NCBI GenBank assembly: GCA_012845835.1
Contig: JABAKD010000025.1
Location: 29,271,761-29,335,760 of the forward strand
Length of the DNA stretch: 64,000 bases
Source: Undaria pinnatifida
Taxonomy: Eukaryota; Sar; Phaeophyceae; Laminariales; Alariaceae
Direction of reading: 5' to 3'
In this document: positions 24,201-34,925 of the stretch, piece by piece
How positions within the stretch are numbered: the first letter of the stretch is position 1
Layout of the letters: the number at the start of each line of letters is the position of its first letter
Position numbers and translations under genes: made by a program
Notes under the pieces: model-generated
Database searches by the model: none
Told to the model about the DNA's origin: nothing
What the model saw: only the letters and a program-made list of their open reading frames with translations

Positions 24201-27200
24201 CTCTGACGAAATGCAGGATTGTAGGATACTGTTTTTTGCTCGTACTAAACCCAAAACTGTTGTTGGCTTGTAGTAAATCCAGGCGTTATGTGTCCTTCCC
24301 TGTGCTACTTCCCTCGCTTGTTTGTGCCCCTTCCCCTGACCCTTACCCATACAGGGGGGCTCTGTTTTGTCCACGCGACTTCTGCGGGGGACGTGTACGG
24401 GCAGCGTGTCAGGGTTTGCCGCGTGGGAGAAGGAGGAGATAGCTCCCTGGACGAGGGCCAGGCCGCGCCGGCCACGCTACGCAGCGCTGTGTTCTCCGAC
24501 CGGATCCAATCCATGTAAGCAGCCGGGTGGCGCGACTTCTTGCTTCGGTCACAGTGGGTGCCCCTGCTGTAGTAAACCCTCTTGGCGAGGGAAGAATTGG
24601 CGAAATGAGTTGACGGTTACAGCATCGATCATGGGGATAAAACGAGCATGGTGATCTTTAGGGGGTGGTCAGTTTACGTTCCAAGCAACAGCCGTATGAG
24701 GAGTGGTATGACACGCTCGCGCGACATGATGCCAGTGCTCCTGCAGCGTCCCCACGCTAAGACGATCGATGAGGCCGCACGTTCGGATTGTTTAGTCGCG
24801 TTTTTTGGGTCCCTGAAGGGTTCATTTCAGAGCGCGCAAGGCAAGAGAGCGTTATCGAGGGAGTTATTCCCTTCAGTACTGCACACGTGTTTTTTGGAAC
24901 ATACTACTTGGAATTAGTGTAGGGTGTGTTTTGCTGTTCTTAAAGGGCTTTTAGCTGTATAATCGGCATGTCCCGCCTATATACTACGAGTAACAGCTAT
25001 ATGGGTCCCACTGCAGATACGAGCAATGTGTGGTTAAGAGCGCGTGTTTCGGCTTGTCGCGGGATGCTCTTGAATCCAGGTATATACCCACCGTGTGTTC
25101 ATGTGTTTTGTTGTAGTGTTTGGGTTTTTCCCGGGAGGTGTTGTTCGACTCCAGAGTTATTTGAAGCCTGTCTTGTGATCAATGACTACCTTATGGCGAA
25201 AAGTTTATGTGAGAACAACAGCAAGTTACGTCTCTTGTGCCATGCAGGTTCTGCGAAAGAGATTGAAGTATGTTTTGGCAAGCGACGTTTCAAAGCTGCT
25301 TTTTTTTTCGTCTCATTTCTTCTGTTTTTTTTCCGTCACATTTATGTATTTCATTCGCAGTTTTCACCTTTTCTCTCGCTTTTGGTAGCTTAGATCCAGG
25401 GTCACATACCGCTGGCGTCCCCTGTGCAGTACCAGGTGGATCTCGTCCCTATTACATAAAGTCAATGGTGCGGGTTCGAATCCTCCCGAGTGCATACTCG
25501 TGCGTAGGGATTTTTTCTTCTGTAACGATTGACTAACGGAAAGCGCGAAAGCGTGCGTTAGCAAAAGTCGATGGAAATCGACAGGCAGTAAACGCTGAAA
25601 AACGGGAATGCTTTACCCTATAAGTGGTACAAGTGCGCGATAAAAATGAAGGCACGTACTGGTGGGAGAAGGGAAGACACGTGGGACCACGGCTTGTCCA
25701 GGAGGCCGCTCAGGGTACAACCTCGCAAGAGTTGAGCCGGACAGTAAAACGTGATGATTGCAATACACAAATGAATAAAACGTAGCACGCACTCCTCCTC
25801 TGGAAATGATGAACTATGTACCAAACTACAGTATTGTTCCCTCTACAGCGCCGTTTGTGTACTGCCGTTGCCCGCTATAGTGCCTGTGAAGTCGGCCGGC
25901 ACAGATGAGAACAGCCAGTAGTGTCAGTAGGCAGAGTAGTGCCGGTTGCCGCTATAATACCGGTGTTTCCCTCTATAGTGCACATACCTGCACTAAATGG
26001 AGACCGCCACTGTGTCGAAGTATCCACTGCTGTTGTGCCGACGATGCGTGGAGCTGTCTCTGTGTTGTTCACCTCAGGGTTTTTCCTCGTTAGCAAGGAG
26101 GGGGGTGGTGGGGCAACTTTCTAAGGCTTTGCTCGCGTTCTGCAGCAGTTGAGTTGAGTTTTGTCAAGCGACGGGATATGTAGTGCTGCTCTGCCGACGA
26201 AGTGTATCGACGATGTACGTCAACGGCGTGTGCCGCGCCATGTACGTGTTGCCTACTTGATAGGGCTGTGGGTCGGCTGACTATTCTTATAGTACTAATA
26301 GTTAATCGCCTATTTACTTGTTGACTAGGTATTACAGCCATATATAGGGAAGTGGGTGGCTAACGACACTCGTAGTAGTAATATGATATAGTAAGCCGCC
26401 GACAAGTTACTACAGCAGTGGTTGGCTAGGTATCACAGGTACTAGGAACGTGGGTTGGCTAGCTATAATTCGCCGACTTGGCTAGGTGTTGCAGCTGGTT
26501 GGCTGCGTGCGAGAATGTGCGAAGTTTTGCGTCTTTGCGTCTGACTGGGGTGTTAGTGACTACCAGGCATGCACTTTTGATGTTTGTCGCTAAGACCAAG
26601 CCAGGTAGTTGGTTGTTTCTTCGTCAACCAACTTTTATATATGCTGTACAGTAGCGGTGAAGTAAAAGAAACTCGCAGCCCTACTGCCTGAGGCTTATAG
26701 GACCCCCAACCCCAACCCCGCCCCGCCTCCATGGCGTGCCTTCTTTTTGTCACCCCCGCCCTACCCTTCAGGCTACCCTGCGGCGACGCCTGCTTGGATC
26801 CAGACGCCGTTTCAAAGTTAAACGTCCCGACAAGGAATGGAGCCGTCGGTGAAACCGTCGACGAAACCGTCGACGAAACGGCCGATGAAACGGCCGGAAC
26901 GACTGGGGCCGCGAAGGGAACTAACGCGCGGGGTATTAACCACGACCACGATCACGCTGACCGTGGTGGGGAAACCGCTAGTGTCGGTGAGAGGGAGATA
27001 AATGGAGATGGTGTTTTGAGAGAGGGCGGTCAGGGCGGTGATGGGTCGGGTCGCGGCGAGGCAGGTCTGCCGCGGGGTAAGGGGAAGGGAAAATGGAAGG
27101 CCGGGGGGCAGAGACTCGATCTTCATTCGGGAAAGGGGGCTGGCGCTGCGAGCGGGGAAGGGCCTGGTGATGGTGGTGGTGGTGGTGGTGGCGATGGTGA

Positions 27201-30200
27201 TGGTGTTGGTGGTAGTGGTGATGGTGGTGGTCATGGGGGTGGTCATGATGATGGCCTTGGCGATGGCGTTATCGACCAAGGTTCGGGGGAGAGAAAAGTG
27301 GAATACTTTCCGGTTAACGCCGCCGCGCTGCGTCAGTCTGTGGAGGATTCTGCTGATAAAAGCATCTGCTCTCACCGACATCTGCCGCCTCTGGTCGATT
27401 TGGTCGCCCCAGGTGAGGATGGGCGCGCGGGTTTCGTAGTGCGGTGGAAGCGGGGAACCGTACATGCGGGGTAAGGGGAAGGACGTATACGGATGATTCA
27501 TGCTACTAATAGTGCGGTAGGGGTGCATCTTTTTTGTTATAAGTTTTCTCGAATGAGGAACTCTCTGTATCTGACTAGAAATATGACTTTGGAGAAAATA
27601 TGAAAGTGCAACCCGGTGAACAAGGCCATGCCCTGGGTATGATACACTCATGAAAAGTCCTGAAGATATCTATGGTATTTCAGGGGTATCGGATACTTCC
27701 ATACCCCGGACAGGTCACGATCTATGAATAGATCATCTGCAGTAAATACTGTGTCTGCCGTTACGATATGTCGTTCAGGATCTGTATATACGGAATGCAG
27801 ATCCAACCTAGCAGGCGTGTGCTAGCTCGCAAGGGTGTGTTCGGTACGGTACGGGTATTCTCGGTACCGGTATGGGTGTCGTACCGAACTTACCGAAGTG
27901 TCCGGTACCGGTATTGGAGGTGTACCGAACTTACCGAAGTGTCCGGCACCGTTAGGAAAATATGTACCGGTACCGCCGGTAGCGCATTGATGTCGTACCG
28001 AACTTACCGAAGTTTCCGGTACCGGGATTGATGTCGTATCGAACTTATCGAAGTTTTCGGTGCCGGTATTGATATCATAACGTACCGAATATTCCGGTAC
28101 CGGTATTAATGTCGTACTGAACTTACCGAAGCGTCCGGTACCGGTACGAAAGTCTGTACCGGTACCGGTACCGAATACATATACCGGCAGTACCGGCGGT
28201 ATATGCCGCCGGCAAGGTACCGGTGCACACTTGAGCTTAGGTACATAAACTGGACATAAGCTGGCGGTACATGGTACATGGTACATGTATAGACCAAATC
28301 CGGTATTGGCCGGAAGTACCTGCTGAGGTATAAAATTGAAGTGAATTATAATTGGTTCTTTTATTTTCAATATTTGTCTCTTATTTGATCTTTGTGTTGA
28401 TGTGTTGTTCAAAAGGTAAGGTACCCTTTGGATTATCAGCAGGGCGCCTTCTTCTCGTCGATCGTTTCGACGTACACGCCAATCGAGTACATGAACGAGG
28501 CTTCACGCGTCCCTTCCCTCCGCAAACCGGCCGGCACCGGGAAGCCATCGACGGCTTCGATCGTCTCCGCCGGCAACTCGTACTCGTCTCCCGTGAGCGA
28601 GTTATACACTTGAGCAAGCAAAATCACTGGCACGGCTTTCCTTTCCGCGTCCACGTCGATGACTTCGGCCGCCGATGCTGGTGTGTGTGGGAGCTGCGAA
28701 GATGACCCGCCACCAGAAGCGGTGGCATCACTGTTGGAGGCCACCCCATGCTGGGAATTGGCGCCGTTGCTCATGCGTGCTCAGAGTCTCTGTATACCGA
28801 GCGTACTGGAAGATGCTTGGGGACCGGAGTGTGTATGGCTTGGAGTGCTGCCTTGAGCCAAAGCTCCAAGGGATGACGTCACAATGTGTTGGAATCGGGT
28901 TGATATCGTGCCAGACGTACCAAAGTGTTTGATATTGTGCCGATCTCACCGAAGTGTCCGGTACCGGTATCGATGTTGTACCGATACCGGTACCGGCTGC
29001 GGTTCATACGTGCATACCGGTACCGACGGTACCGGTATTGATGTCGTACCGAACTTACCGAAGTGTCCGGTACCGGTATTGATGTCGTATCGAACTTACC
29101 GAAACGTACGGTACCGGTATTGACGTCGTACCGAACTTACCTAAGTGTCCGGCACCGGTACGAAAGTCTGTACCGGCACCGCCGGTATCGGTACTGATGT
29201 CGTACCGAACTTGCCGAAGTTTCCGATACCGGTATTGATGTCGTACCGAACTTACCGAAGTTACCGGTACCGGTATTAATGCCGTACCGAACTTACCGAA
29301 GTGTCCGGTACCGGTAATACCGCCGGTATATACCGCCTGTGCGCCTCGGTACGTACCGTACCGAACACACCCTTGCTAAATTGTGCAGATCGTACGGCTC
29401 TCAGCCGTTATTAACATGGGCTAGACCGTACAAATATTCCCTGAAATATCTACTGTAGATCATCAAGTGGGGGTCGGTGATCTGTTCGGCATGTAAGACA
29501 TAGTTCATCAGGTGAAGAACCCCGTCAGTCAAAGTGTGTTGGCAAGACAGTGTTACCCCCATCGTTACACGCCTCGCAACGCTATACAACAACTGCTATA
29601 TCCATATCCGATACGAAGTAGGTATACCAGCACGGTTCCGACCCTTTGATAAGAAACCGCTCGGGAGATGATACTAAAGGGCAAGTAGCCCCCTTTTCCC
29701 CTTTGCTGCTGCTACTGCTACTGCTGCTGATGATTCTGCTGCTGCCGCCGGCAGCTATAATACTACTGTTACTTTGATAGCATGATCTCTCTGCCTGTGC
29801 CTTCATCAACGAGTCGCAATTGTGACGGTCTCTGCCTGTGCCTGTGTCGAATATCTCGGGGACACGTAGTGGATTTAGAGCCAGAGCCAAAGCAAGACCC
29901 ACTCACCACCTAGAGAGTGTCTTACACCAACAATCATTTCCGCATTTTCTCCGCCGCAAGCAGGAAAGGGACCGAGCTTGGTAAACGGTACCGCGTCCAA
30001 CGGTGCGGTGGGAGTGGGGGCGGTTTCGACGGCGGAGCGGAGGGAGCAAGACTTTAGTGACCTGCGAGACAGCAAGGCCGAGGTGGTGAGAACAGGCGGC
30101 GACGATGACGAGTCGTCGCGACAGCTAGCGTGCGGCGCGGTTTGTCCACCGTTAGCGTGCGCTGTTCTGCGGTATGCTGTATACTTGTATGGCAAATGTG

Positions 30201-31122
30201 GTGTTACAATGTGGTAGAATCGAGAATGAATGCTTGGTATCATGCCTGGTGTGTAAGAATATGAAAAATCGGAAACAATTGCGCCTCCCCCCGCCCCCCC
30301 CCGCGCTTGTCCCCCCCAGACAACCTCACAGTATCTAAATCATGCGCAATGAATATGACGCCCTTCCTCCGTCCGTCCAACCCCCCCCTCCCCCTCCCCC
30401 TCCCCCCTTGCCCCCGACACGCCTCACCGTGTCTTGCCAAAATGGCAAATGGGTCTTCGTTTTGGTTGTCTTTGGCGCAGGCTGAGTTTTTGCTCAAGCC
30501 GAGAACCCCAGACGAGCTTCTGGCCTTCTGTAGGCGTAAGCTGGGGCTTAGGTTTCCGACGGACCCCTCACCTGACCATACCGATGTTACCGGTGGCGCT
30601 GAAAAACGCCAGTCTTGTAGGAACACCTTTAACCTAGACCATGCTGCTAGGGCTAGTGGTAGTGGTGGTGGTGGTATTGGTGCTGGTGCTGATAGCGGTG
30701 GTGCTGGTGGCGGTAGAGTTAGCGGTACCAGTGGAGGTGGTAGTAGTGGTGGCGGTAGCGGTGGTGGCGGCGGTGGTGTTAGTAATAGCAGTAGTAGCGG
30801 TAGCCTAGCAAGAACGAAGAAATTGGTGGACCGTCTAGCAGTAGCGAGCGATCTAGCGAGAGCTGTTCTTGCCTGGGGCCCACCGTTCAGAGAGATCCGC
30901 ACGGCGTGGCGGGCTGCCGCGGCCGGCCAGAGCTACGCTGTCGCTTCTCAATTTTCGAGACCTCTGCCGCGGGTGACAACCTTGGTGCTGTGCAGCGCCC
31001 CCGATGTGTTAAAGGGGACTCCCACCCCCCTGCTGAGGCCTGGGACGTTTGGGGAACCGTTTTCGACGGACGTTACCGTGGAAGATGTGAGATGGCTTAA
31101 GGACCAGTGGGAGGCGACGTAG
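18037..31122 (+). CDS. TAF1C: TAF1C-like RNA polymerase I initiation factor subunit (5' end missing)
   Basis: TAF1C (TAF(I)110) is a subunit of SL1/TIF-IB, which recruits Pol I to the rDNA promoter in the nucleolus. Eight exons (18037-18241, 19481-20847, 22233-22357, 22565-22697, 24355-24514, 26772-27412, 29964-30085, 30481-31122) join without a frame break into 1130 aa. Blocks in family order are AGPIRQI, DYGSHPRVLWMAG...IDLR, VAAGLHLACMDARFPRDV and CFVHATSAGDVYGQR. They correspond to GPVRQV, the AHPRVL blade, the LYLVDERLP blade and FQLSAAGDVFYQQ of animal TAF1C. Low-complexity inserts occur in exon 2, in exon 6 (Gly/Asp/His-rich) and in exon 8 (Gly/Ser-rich). Family similarity is from recall, not a search. 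No start codon lies in exon 1, so upstream exons exist. Introns carry a foldback element, a SINE, a MITE and a hAT-like insertion. Confidence 0.82.
18242..18380 (+). repeat. GTG/GTT-rich low-complexity tract
   Basis: Degenerate trinucleotide-like repeat starting right after the exon donor at 18241. Confidence 0.8.
19481..20847 (+). CDS. TAF1C: TAF1C-like exon 2 (beta-propeller core)
   Basis: 1367 nt. Acceptor CACGTCCAG|C completes AGC; donor GAAG|GTCAGT is in phase 1. It holds GPIRQI, an acidic Asn/Asp linker, then YGSHPRVLWMAG and LACMDARFPRDVVARWDL, the most family-like part of the protein. Confidence 0.85.
21116..21470. mobile_element. 355-bp foldback element in TAF1C intron 2
   Basis: Two inverted arms of about 160 bp separated by a loop of about 25 bp. 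The outer end is CTTACGACACCGCGCTGTGC on the left and its complement on the right. Inner blocks such as GTGCCCCAAACGGCCCA pair across the centre. There is no ORF and no clear target duplication. A further CTTACGACACC tip lies at 21477. Confidence 0.8.
21640..21830 (+). repeat. GATGAN low-complexity repeat
   Basis: Repeated GATGAGGATGA and GATAAGGA units in TAF1C intron 2. Confidence 0.7.
22233..22357 (+). CDS. TAF1C: TAF1C-like exon 3
   Basis: Acceptor GCCGGCAG|AGATT and donor TCG|GTGAGG in phase 0. It encodes EIILASGRRSPGFYVNTWAS, continuing the propeller. GTATCG six bases upstream is an alternative in-frame donor. Confidence 0.75.
22565..22697 (+). CDS. TAF1C: TAF1C-like exon 4
   Basis: Acceptor GATCCTCAG|GCG in phase 0, donor GCGA|GTGAGT in phase 1. 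It encodes AAKRPLTFSLPATPLSR and GGLFVAIPPP. Both phases fit the neighbouring exons. Confidence 0.72.
24355..24514 (+). CDS. TAF1C: TAF1C-like exon 5
   Basis: Acceptor CCATACAG|GG, donor TCCAT|GTAAGC in phase 2. It encodes GLCFVHATSAGDVYGQRVRV, equivalent to the animal FQLSAAGDVFYQQ strand. Confidence 0.82.
25388..25735 (+). repeat. SINE-like element, family A copy 3
   Basis: Plus-strand copy in TAF1C intron 5. The B-box-like GGGTTCGAATCC is at about 25473. The body has GCGCGAAAGCGTGCGTTAGC and GCGCGATAAAAATGAAGGC, and it ends CCACGGCTTGTCCAG. Confidence 0.65.
25830..26005 (+). mobile_element. MITE, GTCCCTCTA family
   Basis: Copy in TAF1C intron 5 with TTCCCTCTACAGCGCCG at the left, shared GTAGTGCCGGTTGCCGCTAT inside and a decayed right end. 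Confidence 0.55.
26772..27412 (+). CDS. TAF1C: TAF1C-like exon 6
   Basis: 641 nt. Acceptor ACCCTTCAG|G completes ATG from phase 2; donor CCCCAG|GTGAGG is in phase 1. It encodes a hydrophilic linker with TVDET repeats, HDHDHAD, a Gly/Asp run, then FPVNAAALRQSVEDSADKS and LPPLVDLVAP. The last 190 bp recur at 47.2-47.4 kb. Confidence 0.7.
27850..28215 (+). repeat. left GGTACC-rich array
   Basis: About six units of roughly 50 bp built from GTCGTACCGAACTTACCGAA, GTGTCCGGTACCGGTATT and relatives. Each contains the palindrome CCGGTACCGG or a variant. Confidence 0.85.
28436..28774 (-). CDS. 112-aa ORF inside the hAT-like element
   Basis: Intact ATG-to-TGA ORF in the unique centre of the element, opposite in strand to the host gene. 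The N-terminal third is Ser/Gly/Asn-rich. Residues about 40-105 read like a folded domain (AEVIDVDAERKAVPVILLAQ, YNSLTGDEYELPAETIEAVD, FMYSIGVYVETID). I do not recognise a family, and no transposase motif is present. It may be a captured host exon or an element-specific protein. Composition is more protein-like than the flanking arrays. Confidence 0.45.
   Translation of the reverse strand: MSNGANSQHGVASNSDATASGGGSSSQLPHTPASAAEVIDVDAERKAVPVILLAQVYNSLTGDEYELPAETIEAVDGFPVPAGLRREGTREASFMYSIGVYVETIDEKKAPC
28940..29340 (+). repeat. right GGTACC-rich array
   Basis: Same unit and same orientation as the left array, about seven units with TTGATGTCGTACCGAACTTA. Confidence 0.85.
29964..30085 (+). CDS. 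TAF1C: TAF1C-like exon 7
   Basis: Acceptor GCAAGCAG|GA in phase 1, donor GAGGTG|GTGAGA in phase 0. It encodes GPSLVNGTASNGAVGVGAVS and ERREQDFSDLRDSKAEV. AAG|CAG is a NAGNAG tandem acceptor, so 29961 is an equally framed start. Confidence 0.6.
30481..31122 (+). CDS. TAF1C: TAF1C-like last exon
   Basis: Acceptor TTTGGCGCAG|GCTGAG in phase 0 after a long pyrimidine tract; ends at TAG. It encodes AEFLLKPRTPDELLAFCRRK, a Gly/Ser-rich insert, then RTKKLVDRLAVASDLARAVL and the C terminus DVRWLKDQWEAT. A model extending to 30320 in the same frame is possible. Confidence 0.65.
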   Translation, partial: AEFLLKPRTPDELLAFCRRKLGLRFPTDPSPDHTDVTGGAEKRQSCRNTFNLDHAARASGSGGGGIGAGADSGGAGGGRVSGTSGGGSSGGGSGGGGGGVSNSSSSGSLARTKKLVDRLAVASDLARAVLAWGPPFREIRTAWRAAAAGQSYAVASQFSRPLPRVTTLVLCSAPDVLKGTPTPLLRPGTFGEPFSTDVTVEDVRWLKDQWEAT

Positions 31123-33029
31123 TGGGGAAGAGGGGATGGAGGGGGGGGGGGTGTAATCATATCTTTCACGGTCGTAGTCCTTAGTACCGTAGGTGGGGTG
31201 GTGTAACCATTTCATGTGTGGCCGTAGCCCTGAAGAGCGTAGACCCTCGCATCCCTGCAAATCCTGGACGGAGCACGTCGGGTTTTCACGGATCAGGCAG
31301 GCATTACTTGCACCAAACGCCGTGAGGTTGTTCGGCGAGTCGCATGAAGCGTGAGCTGCATCGTAGTATGGCTTGGGGAGGGGGGGGGTTGGGGGTAGCC
31401 ATGCTCTAGGGTTGCTACTAGTCGGGACAACCATATGGCAGGGTATACGGAAAGTTCTTCGTGCTCGGTGAGGCTTAGTTCCGTTCTCTCAAAAAGCTAG
31501 GAAATGCCCTGGAGTATATGCCTCAGTAGGTTGAACTATCGTTGGTAATATGTGCTAGCAGAAATTTTGTCGTTGCGTTGCGGGGCGCTCGTTTTTTTTT
31601 TAACCCCTTCTCAACGATCGTACTGCGATATTCCGTGCGATGGCCACTCTGAATCCTTATACAGCCTACCACGGTAAGCGATCCCGTTCGTTTAAATACA
31701 CGAATGCCTTGGTTTTGTTGTTAATACATTAATCCCTACAGGATGTTCCTTGTCTTTCTGTACCTGCTTACGTGTGGGTGATGGGCGTCGCAGCTTGTCA
31801 TGATGCTGCACACTGCTGTGAGATGGCATACAATAGGAACATAATGACGATATCAAGCTTTTCTCAATATCAACGGCAAGGTTTGCTACGCACTTGAATG
31901 GATGGTCGCCCGTATTGTGTGCCCTGGTGGTCAGATGTCGGATTACCGCATTGCGGCGTTACGGCGAGATCACTCTAGCGGTAAGAAATTGGTCTCGGCG
32001 CCGTAATTACGTAACACACTTTGTCTTTTGTTCACGCAAGCCAAACATATCTGTAGGGAATCCCTATTTTTTCTCTCCAGCGGGTAGCTCCACTGGCTGT
32101 CACAATGTCACATTGGGGCGGTGGTAATCAACCGTAAGCAGCTCAAATTCTGTTTTTTAGCGTGTATTCGCGTAAGCACGAGCTATTTTGGCGGTAATTC
32201 GACAAGTTTGCCGATGATGCTTACTGCAGACAAGTAGTCAGTACGAAGTCCTTGTATTTTTGCAAAACATGAGCCTCCCATGTTCGGTCATTAATTACTA
32301 TGTGAACAGCGATACAACTGCACCAAAACATTTTCGGTCAAAAATTTCTTATGACTACTGTAGTGTCAGAACTTCATCCGCGTTTTTTCGGAAAAAACAA
32401 GGTCATGGTTGGAATTAGAGTTAGAACTGTACCCAAGTTTTCGGTGACAAATTTTGCTTAATTTTTTTGTGTTAGTAACAGAGAACTGCGCCCACGTTTT
32501 TCCATGTTATTGGAATTATTAAAAAGCTGCACCCTACGTTTTGGGCTCTAAATTACTTGGAATTATAGTGTTACAACTAAATTACTTGGAACTAGTGTTA
32601 GAATTGCATCCACGTTTTTGGGGCTGAACTACGTGGAGCTGTAGTATGTTATAACTGCACCCACGTTCTTGGGGACTACATTATTACTTGGCGTTAGGGT
32701 TGGAACAGCACCCACGCGCTCTTTAGGACAGAGGCAGTGTTGAGATACGGCCTCGAAAGGCCTGTAACTATCCGTATTTTAGATAATTTGAATGGGTTTT
32801 GTATGATAACGTTGGCGTTTTATATTCGGGATAGTCAAGAAATAGATCAGAGGCGCGTGCCTCCGATCTCAGAAGCCATACGGGGCTCTGGTGGAATCGA
32901 ATAAAGCTACGTCTCTACGAAGGCTACGAAAATGAGTACTCTCAGAGGACCTGCTCAATTGGCAGACTTGCAGGGGACACTCTGTGTCTCCGCCCAATAC
33001 CCTCACAATATGGCGCCGTCGCGAGGTAG
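31123..33029. other. intergenic, no supported gene
   Basis: 31140-31160 and 31377-31395 are G-rich. 32290-32720 holds a degenerate tandem repeat with CTGCACCCACGTTTTTGG and ACTTGGAATTAGTGTT, which reappears at 33655-33900. Confidence 0.5.
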
Positions 33030-33300
33030 CACATTTTGTCTGAACCGTTTTCTGAATGAAAGGGCTCCTTTTAACCCAAATCCGTCATAATTTCTTGCCC
33101 GAGCCGGTTTCTGAATGATAGGGATCCTTTTTACCCAAATTCGTCGTAATTTCGTTATTTTTCGCATGATTTTCGCTGTGTACCTAGACCATGGGGTTGT
33201 ACATCGGGTAGCAGGCGTGTTTTTTCGGGGTTTAAGGCTCCATCAGTGAGGAGTAGTATTTTAGAAAAAAAAATGGCGTCCCTCTACAGTTGTTGAAAGG
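33030..33300 (+). mobile_element. diverged copy of the 270-bp MITE
   Basis: Shares TTTCTGAATGA, CCCAAATTCGTCG, GTGAGGAGTAGTATTTTAGA and the right terminus with 46009-46275. The left terminus is lost. Confidence 0.45.
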
Positions 33301-33605
33301 CTTAGTTTGGGTATTAAGCTATTGGTTAACCTCTTGCAAGTAGTGGTCGAACGGACTAATTCCCCACTAATACCTTAACAAATGGCGTCAACGGCAAGTG
33401 TTGTAAGGCTTAGTTTGGGTAGTAAGCTATTGGTTAACCTTTTGTAAGTGGGCAAACGGACTTTTTCCCCACTAATACCTTAACAAATGGCGTCAACGGC
33501 AAGTGTTGTAAGGCTTAGTTTGGGTAGTATGCTATTGTTTAACCTTTTGTAAGTGGGCAAACGGACTAATTCCCCACTTTAATACCATAACAAATGGCGT
33601 CGTCG
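33290..33605 (+). repeat. three tandem 105-bp units related to SINE family B
   Basis: Units run from GTTGTAAGGCTTAGTTTGGG through CTATTGGTTAACC, AACGGACTAATTCCCCACTA and TTAACAAATGGCGTC. The unit equals the 5' half of the elements at 36415 and 57235. Confidence 0.85.
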
Positions 33606-33654
33606 TGATAACATGCATCCAGCCACCTTGTTGGGGACATATTACTAGTCTACA

Positions 33655-33900
33655 CATACGACTATTACTTGGAATTAGTGCTGCACTACGCGCACGTTTT
33701 TTTGGGCACGAAACACTAGGCATTAGTGTTGAACTGCACCCACGTTTTTTAGGGACGAACTACTTGACGTTAGTGTTGAACTGCACCCACGTTTTTGGGG
33801 GGCAAACTACTTGGCATCAGTGTTGGGACTGCCCCCGTGCCTCCATCCACATTTTTGGGGGCAGATAAATTGGAATTAGCACGTGAACTGCACGCAGGTA
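33655..33900 (+). repeat. tandem repeat, GCACCCACGTTTTTGGG units
   Basis: About five imperfect units of about 50 bp containing GAACTGCACCCACGTTTTT and ACTTGG(A/C)ATTAGTGTT. Same family as 32290-32720. Confidence 0.75.
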
Positions 33901-34299
33901 TACAAGTACAGATATCTTAAGCCGGTAGTATCGTTAATATTAACAGTGTTTTTCAATACCCATCGACATGCTGAAACTGTCGAATTATTGTTCCCGTTCG
34001 TTGTGAAACGGCACGGCGTCGACGAGCAACCGACAAACTTAAAAACGTGGCTGGTCTGGTTCGTCCCTGCTGCCCAGCCCTCATTCACTCCGGCCTTCAC
34101 TCAGGACGTCAACCTGGCGCACCCTACCAAGACTGCTTCTTGCTGCGGTGCGCGAGTTTCGAAGAAGAGACGAAGACATACGAACGAAGAGGGTACGGGT
34201 ATCATCCAGTCCTACCACGCTTACGCCACAGAAGCACCACACCGTACCGCCCTAACAGTCCACACCACCCTCCTAGCGGTGCATCGCGCACCGCGAGGA

Positions 34300-34925
34300 C
34301 TGGTGGCCTGACATCCCGCAAGAACGCACCTCGACCGGGGAACGAACCTGTTTTTTTCGCGCATCCTGCTCTGGTGAGAAAAAAGAGATATCAGCTACTA
34401 CATACAGTAGAAGTAAATGTCTCGGCGGTGCCGAGCCCACGAACAACGAAACTCTGAACCCATCTTTTTTTGGCGGTAAAAAGTGCTGACCAAACGCGCC
34501 TCACCCCTCTCCCCTCCCGCCCGGGTGGAACGACAGTGTGGCCTGGCATTCCGCACGAACATCTCGACTGCTGAACGAATCTGGTTCTCGGCAAAGACTT
34601 CTTTTTTTGTGAGAGAGAGAAAAATAAAAAGAAGAAGTAAGTGCGTTGACGATGCCGAACGCACGAACGAAACTCTGAATACATTTGGCTACTTTGATGG
34701 CGGGCTCAGCGAAACGTTTTGACGCGCGCGCCGACCTCCTCTCCTGGCCGGAACAGCAGTCAATGTGACCCCACATTCTGCCATAATACACCCCGACTGG
34801 TGAACGAACCTGTTTGTTGGCAAGCATTGCCCTGAAAGCGCTGGTGGTGACGAAACCCAAAAGAAAGCGCCTCACCGGCGCGGAACTCACGAACGAAACT
34901 CTAAACGCATGTTTTGGCGGCCAAT
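34300..34925 (+). repeat. three diverged tandem units of about 230 bp
   Basis: Each unit has a GAACGAAYCTG block preceded by a CTCGACYG-type stretch, then ACGAACGAAACTCTGAA and a TTTGGCGG-type end. Starts are near 34305, 34540 and 34768. Confidence 0.65.

Larger units (their letters stand above)
27830..29375. mobile_element. hAT-like element with GGTACC-rich subterminal arrays
   Basis: 1546 bp with perfect 24-bp terminal inverted repeats beginning CAAGGGTGTGTTCGGTACGG. The 8-bp flanks CTAGCTCG and CTAAATTG match at 5 of 8 positions, as an old target duplication might. CA-start TIRs and 8-bp duplications fit the hAT superfamily. No transposase is present, so it is non-autonomous. It sits in TAF1C intron 6. 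Confidence 0.65.

Noticed and set aside
26818-27651. 277-codon minus-strand frame with Thr/Ile/Met-rich repeats
   Set aside because: Complement of TAF1C exon 6 low complexity and the adjoining intron; its repeats are the reverse of the Gly/Asp codons.
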